A stretch of 10,661 nucleotides of DNA from Micromonosporaceae bacterium (GTDB taxonomy: Bacteria; Actinomycetota; Actinomycetes; Mycobacteriales; Micromonosporaceae), in the NCBI GenBank assembly GCA_017354595.1, contig JAFMQQ010000053.1, positions 1 to 10,661 of the forward strand, written 5' to 3'. Within the stretch, counting starts at the first letter, position 1. The number at the start of each line of letters is the position of its first letter. A model generated the notes under the pieces. It was not told the origin of the DNA. It made no database searches and saw only the letters and a program-made list of their open reading frames with translations. A program made the position numbers and the translations under genes. Below, one piece after another: positions 1-7,100 of this stretch.

Positions 1-90
1 GACGTCGCCGGGGTCGTCGCCTTCCTCGCCGGCCCGGACTCCGGCTGGATCACGGGACAGACGATCCACGTCGACGGGGGCCTCGAGTGA
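1..90 (+). CDS. Short-chain dehydrogenase/reductase, C-terminal fragment
   Basis: Only the last 29 codons and a TGA stop lie in the window; the frame is open from base 1. The translation contains VAFLAGPDSGWITGQTIHVD followed by GG. The WITGQ-(I/L)-x-VDGG ending is the usual C-terminus of classical SDR enzymes, NAD(P)-dependent Rossmann-fold oxidoreductases that act on alcohol or keto groups. The catalytic Tyr-x-x-x-Lys and the cofactor loop lie upstream of the window, so substrate and cofactor preference cannot be stated. The stop is 64 bp before the YceI-family start on the same strand with no terminator-like hairpin between, so the two are probably co-transcribed. The family call is secure; the specific function is unknown. 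Confidence 0.88.
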   Translation, partial: DVAGVVAFLAGPDSGWITGQTIHVDGGLE

Positions 91-154
91 GCCTCGCAGC
101 ACCTGTTCCAACACGCCAGATCACCGAAACCGCGAGACACCAGAAGGAGACACG

Positions 155-739
155 ATGAGTGCGCGCAGCGACCTGGCCCGCGAGTGGAACGGGCTGACCA
201 TCCCGGCGCCGGGTGAGTACGAACTGGACCCGGCACACACCCGGGTCGGCTTCATCGCCCGGCACCTCATGGTGGCCAAGGTACGTGGTGCATTCGACGA
301 GGTCACCGGTGTCATCCAGATCGCTGACGAACCGCTGCAGTCCAGCGTCACGGCGACCATCCATGCGGCGAGCATCACGACAGCGCAGAGCGACCGGGAC
401 AACCACCTGCGCAGCGCCGACTTCCTCGACTGCGAGAAACACCCCACCATCGAGTACCGCAGCACCGGCGTGAAAGCGGTCGGGGACAACGAGTTCGTGG
501 TCGCCGGGGAGCTGACCATCAAGCAGGCCAGTCGTCCGGTCGATATGCGGGTGGTCTTCGAGGGGCTCAGCCGGGACCCGTGGGGCAAAGACGTCGTCGG
601 CTTCAGCGCGACGGCGGAGATCGATCGCGAGGAGTTCGGCCTGACCTGGAACGTACCCCTGGAGGGCGGCGGTGTGCTGGTTGGGCGGCAAGTGAAGATC
701 GAGATTGAAGGCGAGGCGGCGGTCCGCCAGCCCGGCTGA
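155..739 (+). CDS. YceI-family protein (lipocalin-like isoprenoid-binding fold)
   Basis: The product has 194 aa, a normal length for a non-secreted YceI domain. Family hallmarks are seen in order: a D-P-A-H-T-x-V-x-F stretch at residues 25-33, H37, GxFDEVTGxI at 45-54, a SIT-TxxSDRDNHLRSxDFLD segment at 73-92, the HPTIEYRS strand at 96-103, GELTIKxxSRPVD at 118-130, and a DREEFGLTWN strand at 157-166. YceI proteins form an extended beta-barrel that binds amphiphilic isoprenoids; the cellular role is mostly unknown. There is no signal peptide, so it should be cytosolic, as many actinobacterial homologues are. The ATG has a strong Shine-Dalgarno sequence, AGAAGGAGA, about 7 bases upstream. The last codons contain a 10-base sequence complementary to the repeat array just downstream (see findings). 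Confidence 0.93.
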   Translation: MSARSDLAREWNGLTIPAPGEYELDPAHTRVGFIARHLMVAKVRGAFDEVTGVIQIADEPLQSSVTATIHAASITTAQSDRDNHLRSADFLDCEKHPTIEYRSTGVKAVGDNEFVVAGELTIKQASRPVDMRVVFEGLSRDPWGKDVVGFSATAEIDREEFGLTWNVPLEGGGVLVGRQVKIEIEGEAAVRQPG

Positions 740-762
740 TCCGCCCGACCACACCGGCACGG

Positions 763-888
763 GGCTGGCTCACCGCACCGGGCTGGCTCACCGCACCGGG
801 CTGGCTCACCGCACCGGGCTGGCTCACCGCACCGGGCTGGCTCACCGCACCGGGCTGGCTCACCGCACCAGGCTGGCTCACCGCACCG
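763..888. repeat. Tandem repeat, 7 copies of an 18-bp unit
   Basis: Seven head-to-tail copies of GGCTGGCTCACCGCACCG occupy 763-780, 781-798, 799-816, 817-834, 835-852, 853-870 and 871-888. Six are identical; the sixth ends in A instead of G. A decayed partial copy may precede the array (about 745-762), and the array stops at GGCAGG after 888. The unit is 6 codons long, so all frames stay open through the array (GLAHRT repeats on the plus strand), but no credible start or gene uses it. The plus-strand unit has no self-complementarity, so its RNA would be largely unstructured. The array starts 24 bp after the YceI stop. Near-identity implies recent expansion by slippage or recombination. Confidence 0.95.
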
Positions 889-889
889 G

Positions 890-917
890 GCAGGCCGGCG
901 TTCGCGCGCCGGCCTGC
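890..917. terminator. Perfect GC-rich hairpin downstream of the repeat array
   Basis: The 11-bp arms GCAGGCCGGCG (890-900) and CGCCGGCCTGC (907-917) are perfectly complementary around a 6-base loop (TTCGCG). It lies 151 bp after the YceI stop and directly abuts the repeat array. There is no T-tract on either side, so it is a candidate for the U-less stem-loop terminators common in actinomycetes, or a stabilising 3' end for the upstream transcript. The fold is certain from the bases; the terminator role is inferred. Confidence 0.55.
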
Positions 918-1038
918 GTATCCCGCCGCCGTCGCGGCCGGTCGAACAACCGCGCGACGAAGACGGTTGTGGCACCGGCGCTGTCCCAAATTCGCCGGCC
1001 GCAAGCATGCGCCACCTTGAGATACATCTGGAGGACCC

Positions 1039-2637
1039 ATGAACAGGATCACCCGTCGTTCACTTCTTGCCGGTACGGCCGCTGCCGGCGGGACCTTGAT
1101 CGCTGGCGGCGCGCCCGCTCGGGCCGTGGATCCGTCCGGCACCACCGCACACCCGGCGGTGACGGTACGCCCAGACGATTTCCGCTACGACGACCTCATC
1201 CGCGGGGAGAACCTGCGCTGGGTCGGAAGCCCGGACTACATCAAGATAATCACCTCTCCTGACCAGGTCACGGCCGCCGTACAGGAGGCGGTCAGTGCGG
1301 GCAAGCGGATAGCAGTGCGCAGCGGGGGGCACTGCTACGAGGATTTCGTGACCAACCCCGAGATTCAGGTCGTCCTTGATCTGTCGAAGATGAACGCGAT
1401 CTACTACGACGACGCCCAGCACGCGATCGCCATCGAGGCGGGTGCCACCGTGGGCGAGGTGTGTGAAGCCCTGTTCAAGGGATGGGGCGTCACTCTGCCC
1501 GCTGGTTCCTGCCCATCCGTAGGCTTCGGTGGCCACGTGGCGGGTGGTGGTTATGGACAGCTCAACCGCTCACTCGGCCTGGTGGTCGACTATCTGTACG
1601 CAGTGGAGGTCGTCGTTGTCGGGGCGGACGGCAGCGCCCGGCGGGTGATCGCCACGGCGCGTCCCGACGACCCGTACCGCGACCTCTGGTGGGCGCACAC
1701 CGGAGGTGGCGGCGGCAATTTCGGCGTCGTCACCCGGTACTGGTTCCGCGGTCCGGGGCCGGGCGATGCGGCTGCGGGAACGGTGCTGCCGAAGCCACCA
1801 GGCGAAGTATGGATCAACCAGTCGGTGTGGCCGTGGGCCGGTCTCACCGAGGCGGGGTTCAGCCGGTTGATGCAGAACTTCGGCAGGTGGTGCGAGCAGA
1901 ACAGCGGTGCTGACACCGCATACTCCGGTCTGTTCAGCCGGCTGTTCCTCACCCACCAGTCCAACGGGCTGATCAACATGGCGACCCAGATGGACGCCTC
2001 CGTACCGGACGCCGAGGCGCTGCTCCGGCAGTTCGTCGCCGCCGTCGCTGATGGCGTCGGTACGCCGCAGACCTGGGATCACCGCAGGCTGCCGTGGTTT
2101 CACAGCACAACCTGGCGGGCGATGTTTGGCGGTGACGCCACCGGCCGGGCCGACTTCAAGTCCACGTACATGAGGAGAGGTTTCCCCGATTCGCACATCG
2201 CGGCGTTCCACCATCATCTGACGAGGACCGACTACGCGAATCCGGGCGCGCTGGTGGAGGTATCGAGCTACGGTGGTCGATCGAACACCGTCTCTGCGTC
2301 GGCCACCGCGGTTCCGCAGCGCGATTCAGTGATGAAGATGATGTACCTCGTCGCCTGGGGGGACGCAACCGACGACGCCGTACACCTGGGTTGGATCCGG
2401 GAGTTCTACCGCGATGTGTACGCCACGACTGGCGGTGTACCGGTGCCCAGTGCCGTCACCGATGGGTGCTTCATCAACTACGCCGATATCGACCTGAGTG
2501 ATCCGGCGTGGAATACCTCCGGCGTGCCCTGGTACGGCTTGTACTACAAGGACAACTACCCGAGACTGCAGCAGGTCAAGGCGCGCTGGGACCCTTCCGA
2601 CGCATTCCGCCATGCCCAGTCGATCCGGCTGCCGTAA
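1039..2637 (+). CDS. Tat-exported FAD-linked oxidase, berberine bridge enzyme-like (bicovalent flavin)
   Basis: The product has 532 aa. The N-terminus has a twin-arginine signal (ITRRSLLAG, residues 4-12), a hydrophobic stretch and an A-R-A cleavage site near residue 29, so export in folded form is predicted. Residues about 60-240 form the PCMH-type FAD domain: RSGGHCYE with H98, GSCPSVGFGGHVAGGGYG with C158, and TGGGGGNFGVVT at 221-232. H98 and C158 match the two residues that anchor FAD twice in the BBE/GOOX group. The C-terminus carries the BBE domain (INYADIDL, YYKDNYPRLQQVKARWDPSDAF, ending QSI). These enzymes oxidise sugars, alkaloids or polyketide alcohols with O2; the substrate here is unknown. 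The start is supported by GGAGGA at 1030-1035, 3 bases before ATG, and by the signal peptide. A cupin gene follows after 31 bp. I see no convincing promoter in 918-1038. Confidence 0.94.
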   Translation: MNRITRRSLLAGTAAAGGTLIAGGAPARAVDPSGTTAHPAVTVRPDDFRYDDLIRGENLRWVGSPDYIKIITSPDQVTAAVQEAVSAGKRIAVRSGGHCYEDFVTNPEIQVVLDLSKMNAIYYDDAQHAIAIEAGATVGEVCEALFKGWGVTLPAGSCPSVGFGGHVAGGGYGQLNRSLGLVVDYLYAVEVVVVGADGSARRVIATARPDDPYRDLWWAHTGGGGGNFGVVTRYWFRGPGPGDAAAGTVLPKPPGEVWINQSVWPWAGLTEAGFSRLMQNFGRWCEQNSGADTAYSGLFSRLFLTHQSNGLINMATQMDASVPDAEALLRQFVAAVADGVGTPQTWDHRRLPWFHSTTWRAMFGGDATGRADFKSTYMRRGFPDSHIAAFHHHLTRTDYANPGALVEVSSYGGRSNTVSASATAVPQRDSVMKMMYLVAWGDATDDAVHLGWIREFYRDVYATTGGVPVPSAVTDGCFINYADIDLSDPAWNTSGVPWYGLYYKDNYPRLQQVKARWDPSDAFRHAQSIRLP

Positions 2638-2668
2638 TGGCGACGGCGAGTGGTGCGGCGGTCAGGCG

Positions 2669-3169
2669 GTGACGACACTTTCGCCCTCGGTCAGTGACGG
2701 GGTGGCGGGCTTCCGGCTGGTGCGACCGAAGGTTCTGGAGAGAATCGCCTTACCGGGCGCGAGCACCAACGGTGCGCTGAGCGTCATGGAGGTGGTGGTG
2801 CAGCCGGGCGGTCTGGTCGCCCCGGTCCACACGCATTCACGGGAGGATGAGACCGCCTTCGTGATCGAAGGTACCGTCGGCGTCCGTCTCGGCGGGGAGG
2901 AACTGCGGGTGGTTTCCGGCGCGACGCTCTTTGGACCCAGGGGAGTCCCGCACTCATTCTGGAACGCCGGCAAGGTTCGGGCCCGCATACTTCTGGTGAT
3001 AACACCGGGCAACCTCGACACGTACTTCCATGAGGTTGCCGGTGTCGCCGGACCGGGGCCTGCTGCGGATACCGACGCCATCGCCCGGCACGCGGCGCGC
3101 TTCGGCATGGCCTTCGACCTGGAGAGCACCGCGGACCTCGCGGCGCGCCACCAGGTCTCGCTGGCCTGA
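2669..3169 (+). CDS. Single-domain cupin protein
   Basis: With the GTG start at 2669 the product has 166 aa. Both cupin motifs are exact: motif 1 G-x5-HTH-x4-E-x6-G (H54, H56, E61) and motif 2 G-x5-P-x-G-x2-H-x3-N (H95). The four ligands form a typical 3-His/1-Glu metal site. The closest general type is the quercetin-dioxygenase-like small cupins, but sequence alone does not separate an oxygenase, isomerase or binding protein. No signal peptide is present. It starts 31 bp after the flavoprotein stop, so the two are probably one operon; coupling would suit the weak ribosome site. The frame stays open upstream into the flavoprotein gene, but that part is a shadow, and GTG 2702 is a less likely alternative start. 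Leu28 is a TTA codon (2750-2752), rare in this kind of genome. Confidence 0.87.
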   Translation: MTTLSPSVSDGVAGFRLVRPKVLERIALPGASTNGALSVMEVVVQPGGLVAPVHTHSREDETAFVIEGTVGVRLGGEELRVVSGATLFGPRGVPHSFWNAGKVRARILLVITPGNLDTYFHEVAGVAGPGPAADTDAIARHAARFGMAFDLESTADLAARHQVSLA

Positions 3170-3177
3170 GCCTCATC

Positions 3178-3216
3178 TGTCCATGATGGACAATACAGGT
3201 GGCACAGGCTTAGAGT
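3178..3216 (+). promoter_or_regulatory. Orphan rightward promoter with overlapping palindromic operator
   Basis: TGTCCAT-G-ATGGACA (3178-3192) is a perfect 7-bp-arm palindrome. Its right end supplies a -35-like TGGACA (3187-3192), followed 18 bp later by a -10-like TAGAGT (3211-3216). Six bases further is ATG (3223), the spacing of a leaderless actinobacterial transcript. That ATG opens only a 22-codon frame (stop at 3289-3291) that runs antisense into the 3' end of the DinB-type gene. A repressor bound at the palindrome would cover the -35. No true sense gene follows, so this may be a relic promoter or an antisense RNA source. Promoter calls by eye in GC-rich DNA are uncertain. Confidence 0.5.
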
Positions 3217-3220
3217 TCGC

Positions 3221-3937
3221 TCATGAACCCTGATCCGACAGGATGTCCAGGTCACGCTCGCAGAACCGGTGGTGAGCCCATTCCTCGTTGAGTACTGTGC
3301 CGAGGCATTGCCGCACTGTCCGCCCCTTGGCGTACGGGGGCCATCTGTCGTCGTCCGGGACCGGCGCGGGCTTCGCGAGCTGATCAGGCGTGACCTCCGC
3401 CAGCCACGTCTCGATCTCTGAAGCCTGCCGGACCCGTACGGCGAGCACCTCGTCGAGGCTCGGTTGGGCGGACGGGTCGAGCCCGTCCTCCTGGTCCATG
3501 ACCAACGGTGGACCCAGTCCCATGGCCGTGAACGGCTCGGTGAGCCCGAGCACACAGCGCCGGAACCAAGAGTCGTGTACGAAGACAAGGTGGCGCAGGG
3601 TTTCGACCATCGACCACTCGCCGTCGACGCCGTGATGTTCGCTGTTCTCGGGCATGGATCGAACTCGCTCGGTCGTCGTTGCCCAGTCGTCCCGCAGTTG
3701 CTGCCAGGCCTCTCGCAGGTCGTGCGGCTGATCTGAGCGGATCAGCAGCCGTACCGGATGACGACGGTCGAGCTGCGCCTCGACGTACGACATCACCTCG
3801 ACCCCGTTGACTACCAGATTGGTGACCAGGCCGTCGATCTCGGCGTCCTGCATGACCACACCGACCATCCGCGCTCTACTCAGGTCGCATTCGCGGAATT
3901 CTGCGCCGGTGAGGTCCTCATCGTGGAAGCGTCGCAT
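3221..3937 (-). CDS. Pentapeptide-like N-terminus fused to a DinB/YfiT-type four-helix domain
   Basis: The product has 238 aa. Residues 1-48 read as pentapeptide-type steps (DLTGA, EFREC, DLSRA, then RMVGV, VMQDA, EIDGL) and end in VNGVEV. Residues about 70-235 look like a DinB-superfamily helical bundle: helix-rich, with RHLVFVHDSW (H116, H121) and the C-terminal NEEWAHHRFCERDL (H222, H223). The His residues are placed as in the metal-binding triad of this superfamily, whose members include bacillithiol- or mycothiol-dependent transferases and isomerases and many uncharacterised stress proteins. The combination occurs in actinobacterial proteins annotated only as DinB-family, so no specific reaction is claimed. 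The gene converges with the cupin gene across 51 bp. The ATG has no Shine-Dalgarno sequence but a TAGCCT -10 six bases upstream, suggesting leaderless expression. Confidence 0.82.
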   Translation of the reverse strand: MRRFHDEDLTGAEFRECDLSRARMVGVVMQDAEIDGLVTNLVVNGVEVMSYVEAQLDRRHPVRLLIRSDQPHDLREAWQQLRDDWATTTERVRSMPENSEHHGVDGEWSMVETLRHLVFVHDSWFRRCVLGLTEPFTAMGLGPPLVMDQEDGLDPSAQPSLDEVLAVRVRQASEIETWLAEVTPDQLAKPAPVPDDDRWPPYAKGRTVRQCLGTVLNEEWAHHRFCERDLDILSDQGS

Positions 3938-3943
3938 GCAGAC

Positions 3944-3949
3944 AGGCTA
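3944..3949 (-). promoter_or_regulatory. Candidate -10 element for leaderless expression of the DinB-type gene
   Basis: On the minus strand TAGCCT is followed by six bases (GTCTGC) and then the ATG. This places the expected transcription start on or next to the start codon, and no ribosome site is present. The -35 is weak: a GTTG-containing stretch lies about 16-17 bp upstream. The call rests on spacing and the TANNNT consensus. Confidence 0.45.
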
Positions 3950-4159
3950 GGTCGCACCGCACCCGCCAACGCCCTGGTGTGCCGCAATGTGTGCTGTGTC
4001 GGCCGGCCTGGTGCAGGTGACGCCGGGCGCCGGGCAGAATCCAGGGTGCCGACCTACCTCCGGCGGCCAGTTCCGCAAGCGATGTAGATCTGGTCACGGC
4101 ATGGCGGCAGTTGGCTGCGGATCACCGCGCTGGTCTGACCGTCTGACCCCTGGCACCTC
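3950..4159. other. Intergenic gap between the DinB-type gene and the large SARP regulator
   Basis: I see no credible gene on either strand. The gap holds the possible upstream promoter part of the DinB-type gene and a tandem octamer GTCTGACC x2 (4133-4148), 11 bp past the stop of the large regulator. I found no strong hairpin with a T-tract, so where the regulator's transcript ends is not clear. Both flanking genes are on the minus strand, so read-through is possible. Confidence 0.6.
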
Positions 4160-7100
4160 TCAGCCGGTTGCAGCGGTGGCGGCGCCGAGCAGTTCCCGCA
4201 CCGCTGCTGCCTCTGGCACCCGCAGCGCGGCAAACGTCAGCAGTGCCCGTTGCCAATGTTCGATGGCCGCGGAGCCGGACGTGACGTGGCCCAACACCAG
4301 GTGCGCCCGCGCGGTACCGATCGGGTGCTGAAGTTCCTCGGCGATCGCGGCCGCCCGGGCGGCATAATCCCGCGCCTGTCTGGTCTCACCGGTAAGGCGG
4401 CATGCATCGGCGAGCACGCACAGCGCTTCGCCCTCCTCGGGCCGCAGCCCGCCAGCGCGAGCCAGGGAGGCGGCGCGCTCAGCGCGTGACCTCGCCTCCG
4501 ACGCGCGGCCGCCGGCGAGCAGTGCCAGCGCGAGCCCGATGAGCGACTGCACCTCGACCTGCGTCAGATGGGCCGCGTGCGCCAGATCCCGAGCCCGGGT
4601 GTGCCGGTCCACCGCCTCCGCTTGCCGGTTGAGTAGCCGTTCCACCACGCCGGCCGCGTTGAGCGCTTGCGCTTCCAGGCTTCTGTCGCTGGTCTTCTCG
4701 GCCAGTTCCAGACCGCGCGCGATGCACTCCGCAGCGAGTCGTACCTCGCCGCGCTGGCACAGTAGCAGCGTCTTGGTGGTCAGCGCCACGCACTCGAAGC
4801 CGGTCATGCCGACCTCCTGCGCCACCTCGATCGCCGTCTCGATCATCCGGGCCGCATCGTCGAATCGGCCAAGTTGCAGCAACACCGTGCTGAGGTTGGC
4901 CAACACCGCTGCTTCGCTCGCCCGTGCGCCGACCCTGCGGTGGCTTTCAAGGCTCCCGGTAAGCCGGTGAACCGAACGCGTCCACTGGCCGGTCATCGCG
5001 TACAGCACACCCAGGTTGGCTTCGGCGACCGCGGCCCCTTGGACGTTGCCGGTGCGCCGGTGCACCGAGAGGGCATGCTCCAGGGAACGGGCCGCGCGCT
5101 CCAGCTGGCCGAGGTCTCCGTACACGGCACCCAGCGCGCTCAACACCGCGGCCAGGCCGGCGGAATGCCCGGCGAGCCGGTACAGCCGTGCGGCGCGGCG
5201 ATGGTGTGCGACGGCGGCCGGCGACCGTCCGGTCAGCTGGTAGACCATCCCGAGGCTGTGGTGGGCGGAGCCCAGCAGCGCCGGGTCGTCAAGGTTGCCG
5301 GCGACGGAGAAGGCAGCCTGGCCGGCCGTCAGCCACTCCACCGGGGAACGCCGCACCCAGAAGTTCATCCGGAGGTGGTCGGCCAGCACCGCGCTGGCGG
5401 CGATACCTGATCGGGAGCCGAGCCGGATCAGACTGACCATAGTGGAACGTTCGGTCTCCAGCCATGCCAGCGCCGCCTCACGGCTGGCGAACGGCGCCGG
5501 CTCGGGAGCGTCCTGGGGGAGCCTCGCGGTTCCCGGGTACAGCATGTCGACGGCTGTGGCGGCACCCGCCAGGTACCACTGGAACAGGCGCTGCATGGCT
5601 GCTTCGCGTTCGGCCGGCGGATCGGTAGCCTGGCCGCGCCGGGCCGCGTACTGGCGAAGCAGGTCGTGCATCCCGTACCGGCCGTCCGGCTCCTGTCTCA
5701 CGAGGTGCCCGTCGCGAAGGGCGCTCAGCAGCGGTTGCGACTCTGCCTGCGCGGCACCGAAGAGTGCGGCGGCGGCGGCCAGGTCGAGTTCCGTACCGGG
5801 CACCAGCCCCAGCAAGCGAAACGCGCGGGCGGTCGGGGCAGGCAGACGATCGTAGGAGACGTCGAAGGCGGCTCCCACCGCGGCGTCCTCGTCATCGCCG
5901 ACGGCCAGCCGGTCCAGCCGACTGCGCCGCAACCGCGCCACCTGCTCGGTGAGCGGCACCTGCGGCTCGTCCAGCAGATTGGCGGCCGCAATACGCAGGG
6001 CCAGTGGTAGGTGCCCGCAGCATTCGGCGAGCGTCGCCGTCGCCTCCGGCTGGCTGTCCACCAACGTTGCGCCGAGCAGCTGGCGCAGCAACGAGACGGA
6101 TTGCTCGGGGGACAGGACATCGAGCGTGAGCCGATGCGCGCCCTCCTTGGCGACCAGGCCGGCAAGCCGGTTCCGGCTGGTCACCAGCACCAGACTGCCC
6201 GGGCTTCCCGGCAACAGTGGACGGACCTGGTCCGCGCCGCTGGCGTTGTCCAGCACGATGAGCAGTTGCCGGTCGCGGACCAGCGTCCGGTACTGGGCGG
6301 CGGCCTGCTCGACGTCGACCGGTACCTGGGCCGGCGGCACCCCGAGCGCCACCAGGAAGTAGGTGAGCGCCTCGATCGGCCGGACGCTCGGGGCACGCGA
6401 GTGGCCGCGCAGGTCGAGAAAGAGCTGCCCGTCCCGGAACCGCGCCCGGACCCGTTCACCCCAGCGCACGGCCAGCGCCGTCTTGCCCACTCCGGCGATG
6501 CCGTCGATCGCAGAGACGATGACGGTCTGGGGCCGCGCCATGTTATCCAGGATCGCGTCGAGCTGGTGTAGCTGCTCCTCACGCCCGACAAAGGCCACGG
6601 GTGGGCAGGGCAGTTGAGCCGGCGGCGTCACCGCGTCGGGTGCCGGCGTACCGGCCGGTTTCCGGCTCGGCGCGCAGAGCCAGGCCGCGTCCCGGAGGAT
6701 GGCGGTGTGCAGCCGGCGTACTGGTTCGCCAGGGTCCAGGCCAAGTTCAGCGCGCAGCCTGCCGGCCAGGTCGGCATAGGCAGCCAGTGCCTCGGCCCGG
6801 CGGTCACACCGGTACAACGCCAGCATCAACAGCGACACCGCGTGCTCCCGCAGGGGGTGCTGGCTGACAAGCTCGGTGAGCTGCTGCACGGTGTCGCGGT
6901 GCTCGCCGAGCTCCAGCTGGCATTCGAATAGGTCCTCGCGTACCGACACGTGTAGCTCGTTCACGTGGGCGAAGCGCCGGAACCGCTCCTGGTCGTCGAT
7001 GACGTCGGCGAGTACCGGACCCCGCCAGAGCTCCAGCGCCGTGCTCAGCAGCTGAGCTCGTTGCGCGGTCGCAGGCGCCGCCCGGGCCTGCTCCACCAGT

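Noticed and set aside
763..888. CRISPR array
   Set aside because: The copies are directly head-to-tail with no spacers, and no cas genes are nearby.
121..1008. A 295-codon minus-strand frame with repeated CGEPAR units
   Set aside because: It is antisense to the well-supported YceI gene and is open through the array for the same arithmetic reason. There is no ribosome site or family resemblance.
705..1262. Plus-strand frame through the tandem repeat encoding GLAHRT repeats
   Set aside because: It begins with a TTG inside the YceI gene in another frame, runs into the flavoprotein gene in the wrong frame and is open only because the 18-bp unit is a multiple of three.
2498..2668. Longer cupin protein starting inside the flavoprotein gene
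   Set aside because: The extra 57 residues are an out-of-frame reading of the conserved BBE domain; GTG 2669 gives a normal single-domain cupin.
3223..3291. 22-codon leaderless frame behind the orphan promoter as a real peptide gene
   Set aside because: The sequence is antisense to the conserved C-terminus of the DinB-type protein and its composition is that of a shadow frame; only the promoter is kept as noteworthy.
4133..4148. Tandem GTCTGACC x2 just past the large SARP's stop
   Set aside because: Two octamers are too little to call an operator or attachment site, and they sit at a 3' end with no gene starting nearby.
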